From: Siderastrea siderea
Taxonomy: Eukaryota > Cnidaria > Anthozoa > Scleractinia > Rhizangiidae
Reading direction: 5' to 3'
Assembly: GCA_964030785.1 (NCBI GenBank)
Contig: OZ034970.1
Coordinates: 36,928,401 to 36,992,400, forward strand
DNA length: 64,000 bases
Of this stretch, positions 1-11,300 are shown piece after piece. The position numbers and the translations under genes were made by a program. The notes under the pieces were generated by a model that searched no databases, had not been told where the DNA came from, and saw only the letters and a program-made list of their open reading frames with translations. Positions within the stretch are counted from its first letter, which is position 1; each line of letters opens with the position of its first letter.

Positions 1-1
1 A

Positions 2-304
2 TGTGGAGAAACTTTTCTCTCTTTATTCCCTGTCGGTGAACAGTCGATTGACATTATTGTTCGGGCAGTAGCAAAACTTAGGTTAGGTAATTACAACCTA
101 AGAATTGAAAATGGAAGACATTCCACCCCTAAACTCCCTGAACATCTGAGAATTTGTCAATGCTGCAGCTCAAATGAAGTTGAAAACGAAGTACACTTCC
201 TCTTATCTTGCAATAGATATGATGCAATTAGAAAATCTTTAATGGACGATATTATTAGTAAATATTCCGATTTCGATTCTCAAAATTGTATTTCTCTTAA
301 ATAG
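2..304 (+). pseudogene. LINE reverse-transcriptase ORF, C-terminal fragment
   Basis: Open from the window edge to TAG at 302-304. It contains LRLGNYNLRIENGRH, then a CQCC-x8-EVHFLLSC cysteine/histidine cluster and a polar tail, the usual C-terminal end of non-LTR retrotransposon ORF2 in cnidarians. It continues into a 3' tail ending near 482 in a short GTT run. The body of the element is outside the window. The C-terminus differs from that of the LINE at 43-46 kb, so it is a different family or subfamily. Confidence 0.75.
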
Positions 305-2115
305 CATTGACGCTTTCACTTGTAAAAAATTAGGTTACTTCATTTACGAAGCTTTTGCATTAAGAAATGGATCAATAGACACAGGAATTGTAAATTAATC
401 GATTTTGCAACTTTTATTCTTTCTCCTTTCTATGTGCAATGGCATTTGTGATTGGAAATGCAAATAAAATGTTGTTGTTGTTCGAGATAAAGGCTTTAAT
501 AGATCGGATCGTCGGCGCGTGGAAATTGAAGTTGGGAAAAAATATCACACGCCACTATTTGCCTAAGGGTTTAACAGTGTTATTTATTTTTACCTGTCAT
601 AGCAATCTTAGTAAATGAACTACTAAGAAAAATGATTAAATGTCAAGTTATTATTTTTACGCAGCGAATAAGGCAAGCGAAAGCTTCGTTTCCTCGGCGG
701 TCCGCATGTTGTTGTTGAGCAGCGGAAAATTTTCCTTGTGGCTTTTAATTTTGACTACAAATATTTAGATTCCGGTCACACAAGGCCTCCAGTTCTTGAA
801 AAAAAAATTTTTTGATTTATTTCACTTCTTTCGGCTCAGAAAAAGAATTCTATAAAAACTGTTTAAAATATTTAGCAGCGCCAAGCACTTGTGTTTCAAT
901 GTGTTGAGTGACCACTGTACTATGATAGACATGATAAGCTGCCTGCCAGCTGATTACAACAATTACGGTTTTTCAAGAAAGTTTCCCAGACCATGCCAAG
1001 AATGGCCAAAAATTTCAATGCTCTTTTTTATAATATATAATGAACATAAACAACGGCAGACAAAGTATCGCTTCTTTTATTTTCTCCCACAGCAACAGTA
1101 ATATCGATCGACCCATGGTTGACAATTCGCGAGCATCAAAGTCTAAAGTTTTCATAGGTGTTTTGTCTAAATTTCCACAGCTTAAAAGATCAATTCTTCG
1201 AATAGCCATGTCTATTTTGCTACAGGTTTACAGTGGATAAATGTTACACAACCTATCTTGGAATGGACAACTTTATGATCGCTGGATAGCGGCTGAACAG
1301 CTGGCTGGATCGGCGCTATCCAAGCTTTGAACAACTGAGATGAAGCGATAAATTTTATCCACCGGACAGCGACTTATCCGTTGAAAAAGAGTTATCCACT
1401 TTTTGAGCAACTGGGGCCTGAACTACAATCATTGTCTAAGCATATTTCGCTTATGTTTTGAACTCCCGCCAAATAACTCAAATAATATGGCGAGAAAAAA
1501 AAATTTTTAACAGTTTGTTGACAACATTATTAGTTGAAACCTCACATCAGTTCTTACATCGTACGGTAAGAAAAATTCTTCATTTGCCGAATGAAGCGAA
1601 TCCTCAGAGGCTTCGGAAGCTAAAGACTGTTCCGAATCGTAGAAATACTCTTCGGAGGTTTCGCAGTCGACGGTAGACATCTTCAGTCAAAACACAAGGA
1701 AACGCGACTGAGGTGAGCCTCTGACGTCACAAGCTATTAAATTGCGCAATCACCCAGGAACACGTTTTCAGTAATGGCGGACACATTTTACGCGACTTTG
1801 GAGCTAAAAAAAAGTAGGATGGAAGGTTTGTTGTTCAGTTTTCTGGAGAAATATGAACAAAACGCGATATTCTGCGACAGAATTTGGCCGAAATAAACCT
1901 ATGAATTTTCGTCCCAGTGGCACTTAAGTCACAACGCATATTAAACAACGCGTTGAGAACGTCAAAATTAGCTATATAGTTTATGCCCATTTATCTCGAA
2001 ACTGTAGTGTTCCTCCTTTATGATTACATGATTTATGAAATACAGTCATCAATAACCACCGAGAACATGAATTTGTGTTGTTAAACTGAAAAAAAAGTGG
2101 CGGTTGCTTTAGGGC
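305..2115. other. Intergenic, no gene recognised
   Basis: LINE 3' UTR up to about 482 (AATAAAATGTTGTTGTTGTT tail), then AT-rich DNA. Short ORFs here (up to 72 codons) show no recognisable motif. I see no tRNA, exon homology or strong repeat. Confidence 0.6.
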
Positions 2116-2712
2116 TTAAGGTGATTCCATTCAATTGTATTGCGCATCCTTTCTGCGCATAATATTTTGCGTTATTTGCGCGTGTAAGAGCGAGCGCACG
2201 TTCAGAACTGAGTAGGTTTTCTTTGAAACTGAGCTGTCCAGAGAAATAAATGGTCGTTTTCTCCTAATAAGAAAGCAACCCCCATTTTTAAATGGCATAC
2301 AATTGAGTCCCGTGTCTTGTGAGTTTAAGAAAAGTTAACAAATTTTCCTTTGAGATAGTCCTATTTGAATGCAGAAAAGAGCACCTTTTTAGGTGCAACA
2401 GGGTATGTGCGCTCGCAGCAAATTTTTTAATATATTTCATAACCTTGATTCCTGTTCAACTAAAATAGCATACAATATAAGATAAATGAATTGCTCCAAT
2501 ATTTCAATACGAGCAATGACGTTTCAAAGAATTACAGTTCTTATTCCTGATTACTAGGCTTTCTCAGGAAAACCTTGCGGGTCGTATAGTTTCTATTAAT
2601 GACTATTCATGTTGCGCAGAAACGAGCACGGTGAAATGTTTAAAACATAATTACCAATTGGAACCAGTTTTAGAAAATGAATATTCCGTTTACTTCGATG
2701 GAATCACCTTAA
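2116..2712. mobile_element. TTAA-flanked MITE A
   Basis: Terminal inverted repeats TTAAGGTGATTCCAT (2116-2130) and ATGGAATCACCTTAA (2698-2712), about 597 bp in total. The TTAA at each end is consistent with the TTAA target duplication of piggyBac or Kolobok-type transposases. No transposase is encoded. Confidence 0.8.
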
Positions 2713-2717
2713 AAGGG

Positions 2718-2964
2718 TTAAGGTGGCTCCCCAGAATAAAACGGTGAAACCAAGATTTCCTGTCTCGCAGTATTTTCCAATGATTTGTACAAGTATGGAT
2801 AACGACATACAATCATTTTCTGTTGCGTGACCAGTACCATGGCAACAAAGCGTGACAGTAGACCAATTATGACAGTTTCTTTTTGCATTACTTTTCATCC
2901 AGATTAGAATAGCTTTCGACATCAGCGCGCGTGCGAGGAGAACTATATAAGGGAGTCACCTTAA
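2718..2964. mobile_element. TTAA-flanked MITE B
   Basis: TTAAGGTGGCTCCC (2718-2731) and GGGAGTCACCTTAA (2951-2964), about 247 bp. Its ends are close relatives of MITE A's ends, so the two are probably mobilised by the same enzyme. No coding capacity. Confidence 0.78.
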
Positions 2965-3344
2965 AGCTCTGGCCAAACGGAGTCGCAGGTTGTCGCAAGG
3001 GGAAAACTTGTGCTAACTTGCGACTCCGTTTGGCCATGACTTGCGTGTACTTGCGATGGCTTGCGATGACTTGCGTTCACTTTGATCGAGCTCAAATTTG
3101 CACGCAAGTGAACGCAAGTTTTTCACCGTTTGGCCACCCAACGCAAGTCGACGCAAGTTTGTGTCAGTATTGTTTTCCTTTGTACGGGCGCGCGTGCAAG
3201 GCTGCACTGAAATGGCTTTCTTGCTACTTGCGTTGAACTTGCGTGTACTTGCGATTCCGTTTGGCCTCTCATCACAATTTGGTGTTCACAAGTTTACATT
3301 TCCTAACTTGCGTTGACTTGCGACTCCGTTTGGCCAGGGCTTAA
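2961..3344. mobile_element. TTAA-flanked element C with CTTGCG repeats
   Basis: Ends TTAAAGCTCTGGCCAAACGG (from 2961) and CCGTTTGGCCAGGGCTTAA (to 3344) form TIRs. The interior is full of CTTGCG and CGCAAG hexamers and several further GTTTGGCC motifs in both orientations. It shares its left TTAA with MITE B. The ORF across it is an artefact of the repeats. Confidence 0.78.
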
Positions 3345-4412
3345 CGCAGGAATGAGGAAGGTAAACGTAAACTTTTTAACCAAAAGTCATCATCTTTATT
3401 GAAACGTCCCAAGACAAAGATTCACTCGTGAAGTTGAATAAATCTTCCTGTTCAATAACAAGAGTTAGACTGAGAGATGGAGGTGGAATCCGTACTCTCG
3501 GATATCAAACGTTCATTACTTTAAGAGTAGAGCAATAATCACCAAACTTCGTGGCTAAATCTAAATTTATCTGAGAGATTTTTGGTAAGCTTGAACTTAA
3601 TCCTTTGATAGGCATGTTTTCGTTAACTTGAAATTTCCTGTTAACTTTCGATTCCAAAAACGATTTAAAGTTTTCGTTCATTTTGAGACACCTTAGGCGG
3701 TTTTTCAATGTCGTGGGAAGATCAAGAAATTCAAGACGGCAGATTTAAGAAAATCACGACGCAGTTTTCATAATTCACCTGTTAAACTATCATCTTAAAA
3801 GTAAATGCATTTGTAAGCGTGCTTCACGCTTCATTGCTCCGATACTCTTAGAAGAAGAGAAGAGAGGTGTTTGCATTTAATTCAGCGGAATAAATTTAAA
3901 TTACTGGCGGCCATTTATTGCCATAGTCAAAATCTACATCAATTTATATTCAACAATTCGTGTTTTATCTTTGCACTGTACAACTGCGTTCAACAACAGA
4001 GAAATGGAATAAGAAGGGAGCAAATACGTAAATTTTGATTCAGGCTCGACCAGTAAAGCACATTAACAAAATTGAGAGAAAAACTCCGATTCATATATAA
4101 CACTGCGCAGATGCAGTAAATGATGGTAAACTACTAATTACTGTTTGCAGCAATCATTCTCTGTCTTCAAACTGAAGTACAGCAATCAGCCATGTGTCTT
4201 CGCTGGTTTTCGACTTTTAGTTATTTTAACGAATCTCCTTCAAAATGTCTCGTCATGACCTGAGTTCTTACACGGCTCTCAGGTAGGTCTCCTTAAGGCT
4301 TGTCCCGATTCCCTGCTCTGTTTCAGCATGGTAGGCCTTGGTAAATCAGCTGCAACGATTTCTCTTTCATCAAAGTTCCCCCACTTTATCACCCTTTGTC
4401 ACCCATTCTATT
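3345..4412. other. Presumed 3' UTR and downstream flank of Nav gene 1
   Basis: No coding homology on either strand. The part adjacent to 4,412 should be minus-strand 3' UTR. It includes the candidate AATAAA at 3,914-3,919. Confidence 0.5.
3914..3919 (-). promoter_or_regulatory. Candidate poly(A) signal of Nav gene 1
   Basis: AATAAA on the minus strand about 500 nt past the stop at 4,413. A second AATAAA lies at 3,395-3,400. Nothing in the sequence decides between them. Confidence 0.35.
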
Positions 4413-5332
4413 CTACACCACATCGCTTTGCTCGTCGCATTTAAATTTGGTCTGAGTAGAGCCGAGTATAGCGATGGAGTGCTTTCTACCAATAGACTTG
4501 GTAAACTCTGCTTCCATTCTGACGGTAATGTCTTCAAACACTTCTGGTGATTCTCCATGCTCTTCCAAAGTGCACCGCACCAAAGCCTTTAGCAAGTCAA
4601 AGCAGTGAATGAGCTCCCCAGCGCGTACTGGGATGTCCAATTGCCTTAAGCGAGATTCGTTGGGCTTGGAAAGCCTGAACGGTTTATCGAGCTCATCAAC
4701 AAAATCTGACAGTTGATCAAGGGGAATGAATTGCTTTCCATTGGGCACAAAGGCTGCCCATTTACTGTAGTACCTGTCAAAATCTTCTTTCGTGATGGCA
4801 AAGTCGTCGTTTTCGTGGGCGCGGTTGACGTTTTCCAGAATCACCGCGATGTACATGTTGACGATGATCATGAACACAATGATGATGTAGCTGATGAGGA
4901 AGGCCGCCGCTCCCAGCGGCGAGCCACAGTTGCCATTGGGAAATCCTTGGTAACCTGGGTCGCAGTCTGGTGGTTGAATAGACAACGAACTCATGACGTC
5001 ATTCCAGCCTGAGCCTGTGGCCAGGCGGAACAACAGCATCATTGTATTGCCAAACGTTTCAAAATTTACGATGTCATCCAAATTTCCGTCTTTCTTTACT
5101 CGGCTGAATGCTGACATGCCGATTATAGCATAGATAAAGATGACTAGGAACAATAGAGTGCCAATATTGAACAGCGCTGGCAGTGATATTATCAGTGCCA
5201 CAAGGAGCTGGCGAATTCCTTTTGCAAATTCGAGGACCCTCAGTAGCCTGGCGATTCTAAAGATCCGCATGACGCGTAGGAGACTGGGATTGACTACTGT
5301 GTCCTTGACGCTGACTTCATCAAGCACCACTC
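4413..5332 (-). CDS. Nav gene 1 exon 23: domain IV S4 to C-terminus
   Basis: A long terminal exon (305 codons plus stop). S4 is [20 protein letters not shown], followed by S5, the pore loop [15 protein letters not shown] and S6 ([20 protein letters not shown]). The filter position is Ser1387, encoded at 5,010-5,012, where Nav channels normally have Ala. The cytoplasmic tail has an EF-hand-like region ([18 protein letters not shown] and [14 protein letters not shown]) and RMEAEFTKS, the point just before the IQ motif in Nav1. The protein then ends about 28 residues later without an IQxxxR-type motif. Confidence 0.93.
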
Positions 5333-8300
5333 CTGTAAAACATTTAGAGATTTAAACAGTGGCATTTAGACACAAGCTGTATCCTATAAAAAACACGCGA
5401 ACTCAGGGAACTTCAAACCCAACTAACAATATCTTCTGGCACAGTTACGAAGCGAACTGGTCAAGGAAAACAGAAATTGGTACAGCGCACGGAAGTGACC
5501 TTTTGAACCCGTTGACTAAACTTCCTTGTTCTTCATGGCTTTCACTAAGAATGATTGACGGCAGAAGAAATCCACAACCGCTGAGTCGAACTTCAGCCTA
5601 GTAAATCGGAACGAATCAAACAGGCAATGAAGATTGGCAACAAGCCCTTTGCACGACTAAACCTTTATATTAGCAGATTTTCTTGTTTTAAAAGCGATAA
5701 TACACTTGCCGTCGAGCATGATGACTTTCTTGTTGAGCAGCGCAATAACATTGCAATTACGACAATGTTGCTAATGAAGCAGCCCAGGAAAACTGAACCC
5801 TTGCACTATAGCCCACTTCAAAGGGAAACGTGAATAAACCTTAGGTAATTAGCGGATGAAGTAGCGCAATTAAAATGATACTTGTTCCGGGTGGACCACA
5901 GAGGATAAAATAAAAGCTTACGCCGTTTACTTTAAATATTGACTGGTATTTTATAGTCATTCATGATCATAGATGTTCTACACTAAGGGCTCGGTCAAAC
6001 CAGCATTGTTGAATACATCTTTGTTGTACGAACATTTGATGCAGTAAAACTTTGTTCAACATGATGGTAAGAAGGCTGCAGGCATCGCTCAACATCATTC
6101 AACAAGGTGAACAAACCCACCTAACATGCAGAGTCCAAAGATTTTGAAAGGTACTGAATGGAAATGTAGAACCTCTTTGGCAGGGACCCGAAGACGTTTT
6201 TCGGATGCACGATCATTCATATTAGCCTAGTATTTGTTAAAATCTACTATGCATCAGACCAAAAGGCGATTAGGTAATTGTTGTCGACATCCCCGATGGA
6301 TGCAAAATAATTCACTTTTCAACGGAAACTTGTCTGGCCTCGCTCACCACGAGTTCCCCATGGCTAGGTGGTTAGAGCATCCAACCGGCACCTTGAAGGC
6401 CATGGGTTCGACTCCCGTTGGGAGGCCTCAGAATTTTTTTTTCTGAGAATTTGACTTGAAAGCACAATTTCATCGGTTGTCTTGATATGCTTTAGACAGT
6501 TTTTTGGCGAGACTGATCGCTCAGAGTACTAATTAGTTACAACGTTTTGAATGGAATGCATTACCTATCACAGATGACACGACTATGATAAAGTCAAAAA
6601 TATTCCAGGCTTTCTTGAAGTAGTGCTGTCGTAAGGCGATCAGCTTCACTATGGCTTCGGCTGTGAATATTCCAGTAAAAACCCAGTTTGAGATTCGTGT
6701 TAGCCAGGAAGGCTTTAGTCAAGGAACATATGTTGTTTCTTATGACTAATTAACATCATGTATTCCACCGCACCTAGTTAAATAATTATCACTACATCGT
6801 AGACAGGAACGTCCGTGTTAAATATGTCTTTACTATCACACGTATTATGGCCCAAAAGCTAGCAGATCGATTACAGGAAGTATAATATTCGCCAAACGTT
6901 TTGTTTCCTATTATGGCTTGTTTTATTCAATGCTACTCAAAGGATATGTAGGGCGTTGGAGACCTGGGGCGACTGTCCGTGGTGTTGTATTGTCATCATC
7001 ACCATGTTGCACATGATCACTGTCAGAATGGCGATCTCAAACTTATCTCCTGTCACTACGTCATATAATAGGCCACGAAATCGATCCTTCAAAAATGAAA
7101 AGAAAAATTGAAGGTTCATATGCTGCACTTACTTATCCTCTACTTAACTCATTTACAGAACAATCTAGAGACCCTCTAAAGGTCTGAAAGCCGTATTTCA
7201 GTTTAAATGACAAACACAGCAGCAAGGCTGATCTGACTACGTAGAAAGATTTGACTTTGCAAGACATCAACACGACACTGATAGAACTTCAACAAAGCAG
7301 AGTTGCAGCCGTAGACAGCTGTTTCGCTCTTCTTAGAGCTCATCAGTACGGCATAGCAAGATGTCGAAAATGCCGTAAAGATACCCGTGCACTCTGTTAA
7401 AAGCCCTAAACAAGGACGCACGCCCACCGGATCACGCCATCACGTCTCTCGGAAAGGTCGGGAGTCCAAAAGTCAAAGCTTTCTACGTACGCACGTAGTC
7501 AGATCAGCCTTACTGCTACGTTTGTCAGTTGAGTAGTTTTTTTGGCTGATTAGGTCTGTCTTACTAGATCCTACGTACACGTGCAGCATTTTTGTTTGCG
7601 GTCCTTTACGTATATTGTTCTACTGTATTCCAGTTTGACTCCTACGAAATACGGTATTAATTTTTCATGGGTTAATTTCTAGAGAAAAGAGGCATTTTCT
7701 CTGTTTCTGTATAGTGTTAAAAAAAAAAACAGCAACAACGTTCGTTCAAGACAAAGACGTTTGGGAAACCTTAAAAAAACATCAGCTGGAAACATGTGCC
7801 TAGCCCTAATCGTGTTTCCTAAAATAGAGTAACACATCAAAAGCGCGTTTAAAGGAAGACACTTTCAGTTATTTTTAGCATCACGTTAAAAAGTCTCCCT
7901 CCCCCCAAAAAAGGACACGCATTTGCATCCGAGGAATCCTAAAAGTAATGGTTCAGGAATGGTCCTAGACGTAAAGGAAACTACTGAAGAATGTCCCTGG
8001 CCTTCGTTGGCCAGAACCAAAAGCACTTCCAGCTTCAAAGTGTCGGGCTGTCGTTTTAGTGTCTGTTGTGTCTGCTACAACAAAGGGTAAAAACTGATTG
8101 TGGCTCATTCTATCTTTTAAAATCCACTTAATATCGGCCTCTTGGCTGTCTAGAAACAATTCACGTATGAGCAAGGCACTTCAGTAAATACAAATTTGGC
8201 AAAATTCCACGAAATTGCCCCTTTCAGGGAACTTGCAGTATCAGACACATTAGCTCAGACACTGACATTCTGTCTCCCTGCCCTCTCAATGTTTATGTAC

Positions 8301-11300
8301 ATAAATTCCTGGTGGAATTGGGATAAACAACATTGAGAGGGAGAAGAGGAGCACGAGAAGAAAAAAAGCAAGCAGCGTTGGCTTGAAGTGTCCCAACTAA
8401 TTGTGACTTAGACCATAGTTAATAAAAGAATCTGGTTATGTAGCTCAGCAAAGTCCTTTATTTTATGTTTTTGTTACCGTTTTTAGCCTTGACCGTGTAC
8501 AAACAACAATAGGTTTGAATTTTGCATGAGCAACGAACCAATGAAAATGTCACTGTTAAGTTATTCAGCCATAGTGTGCGAACGTAAAACAAAAGATTGT
8601 GCACGGTCGTAGAACTTTCAACATAAATTGCAGCACCTTTGTTATGGCCTATGAAACTTGCAAGGTTTCATAACCAGTCCCTCGAGTAACTATGCTTAGA
8701 CTGTGGTTTTACTAAATGATGTGGGTTTAAATCCCGTTTAAACCTTACATTTTTCAAGCCTTTGCACCAATTGTGTTCATTATTGTAAGGATAGTTTCTT
8801 CAATTTATTGCACATAAACAGCTCACGTCGTTTGATACGAGGACGTTTAGCGACTACATTACCTTTGGCCTTAATCCCCTTGCAGTCGGCTTCTTCTTTG
8901 CTGCTTCCTTCAAGAAATTTACCCACTTCCTTTGTGACTCGGTCAGGAACATCCCCATACTGCTCATTTCTTCGTACTGCAATTATAATTAATGTAAAAA
9001 CCTTGAAATAGATGCAGGTTTTATTTACAAAATATTGTGTTCTCCATTCGTTTTTCTACACTACTTCAATATACCCTACTTTAGTACTTAACGAAACCGA
9101 CGTCAAGCAACACTTAAGGAAAAGATAAAATTGTAAACTTAGGCTTATTACTGAAAAAATTACAATGACGGGCTAACCCTAACCCTAACCCTAGTCCTAA
9201 CCTAACTCCCCTTACCTTAACCCTAACCCCTATCCCTAGCCCTTGCACTACCCCTAAAATTTGTCTTTTCCTTCCTTAGAGCCAAAGACATTTCAACGTT
9301 TATCCCTTGCATTTGTTCCCTCATGTGCTTTTAACAGTGTCCAGAACGCACGCATCTACAGCGCAATTCTTGGTGCACTGATAAGTATTGACATAACCTC
9401 CACGATTAGTTTATACCTTTTTCTTCAAGGAGTTGAAGTTGTCTATAACAACACCAACGAACAGATTGAGGACAAAGAAGGAGCCGAGAATAATGAACGC
9501 TACAAAGTAAATGTATGCGATCATGTTGTCGTCATCGCTGGGCTGCTGGTCTATCTGAAAAAAGAAGAATGACGCAACAAATGATGATAACACAACTCCG
9601 TCTGGTTTCTGATCTTATCTTGAAGGACGCCAGGGAAGGAGGTCTCAACCATGCATTATTATCAGCATAAAATCTGCCTTGAGATGCCATTGCATAGGCT
9701 CTGCTCTTACAGCTGCGCAACGTTTCCAAAATCACACTCTAATCACTCTCACTCATGCAGTCGTCCTCATATCATAACTGTTTTCCGTCATTGATCAATT
9801 ACTGCTCTACAAATGAAACTATACTCTTTTGGCTTTTCAATGAACGTAGTACATGTTTGAACTTAACTTAGTGAGTTGGTTTTGATTCTACAAAACAACC
9901 CCTTCCAAAGTCATTCATATAGAATTACCTCTGTTGCATCAACTGCCATCTGCATGATATCAATCCAGCCTTCAAAAGTTGCCTATAGTTTAGTAGAAAC
10001 TATGGGTGAACATGATAATAACACTGACAATACTAGTAACCTTCCCAAAGTAAGGTTATTCCTCTAACAAAAGAACTACTCTGCACTGAGTGTCCTAGTG
10101 TCAACGAGAAGCAAGACAGAAACTGAAGAAAAGGCTCTATACAGTTTACACAGTGTACTGCGTAGTTCGAACAGTGAGATGGGAGTTTACGGTTTACAGT
10201 CTGATGGGAGTTTACATCTGGGAGATGAGTAAGTAGTGTACAATCTCATCTGAGGAAATCTCTTTAGCTATCTTCGTTGAAATGCAGGCGAAAATTTTAA
10301 ACGACCTCTTACAAGGCCTACTCGCAGCAAATTTTACACATGGCTTGTTTGAAAGGCTTGTTTGGATGGCTTGTTTGAAAGGCTTTTAATGCCAATCCAA
10401 GATAAAAAGCTAACGAAGGTTATTAGTTTTACACAGAAATTTTTATTTAAAAGCTAAAAATATGTATTCAAAGTTGAAGTGCCTTGCCTACCAGGTACAA
10501 ACAGCCACTACGTATAGCAAAGCATAGTGGTTTGATTAAGGAAACAACCGAGGTTAGATTTCAGCATTAATAAATTGGATGATGGAAATCAGGAACTCAC
10601 CACTTGAAAGAGTGCAAGGAAGCCATTGAGAACATTATCAAAATTCACGTCAGCATTCACCCATATGTATTTCTCTGGTAAGCGAAGACACTCAGTTTTG
10701 TTTGGAACAATGCTGGCTGACAATCTTTCGAAATCGCGGTCGACGCACGCTTGGAACTTTCCAGAAAACAGCTGGACCCCAAGGATGCTAAATATCAACC
10801 AGAACAAGACAGACACCACAAGGACATTGCCAATACCTGGAATGGCTGCGAATAATGCGTTGATGACAACCTGAATGTGTGAAAATGATGTGAATGGACG
10901 TAAAAATGGATGTAAGATCAAGTGTATGCAAACTTGGATTAGTCTCAGGGGCCAGTTTGCTTGATTACAATTGGTCACACATTGAGCAACAAGGAGCCTA
11001 CAAGACCTGTACTTACTCCAGTTTCTATGACATGAACCAAATAGGAGCATCAACGCTCCGGATCAGTAGCTCACTTAGTCATGACACGTCGATTATGATT
11101 TCAGGCCGAGCAATTTTCATTTTACACTCACTTCAAGATGGCGGACGTTTGTTTGCGTTTTTTAATCACCTTACGCAACCGTTTACTTTTTCAGTTCGTA
11201 AAATGGTAAAAAGGGCTTGTTCGAGAAGTTAACATCTTAATATTATGGGGAATAATATTATGGAGAGCAGGGAGGGTGGTGTAGCAGGTGCTACACTACT

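Noticed and set aside
2931..3316. ORFs of 64-101 codons across the repeat-rich element
   Set aside because: They are produced by the CTTGCG/CGCAAG hexamer repeats of a non-coding TTAA-flanked element and occur on both strands.
4713..5355. Plus-strand ORFs opposite the last sodium channel exon
   Set aside because: They are antisense shadows of a strongly conserved coding exon.
9173..9240. A true telomere or contig end
   Set aside because: The tract is short, degenerate and lies within an intron of an intact gene with coding exons on both sides.
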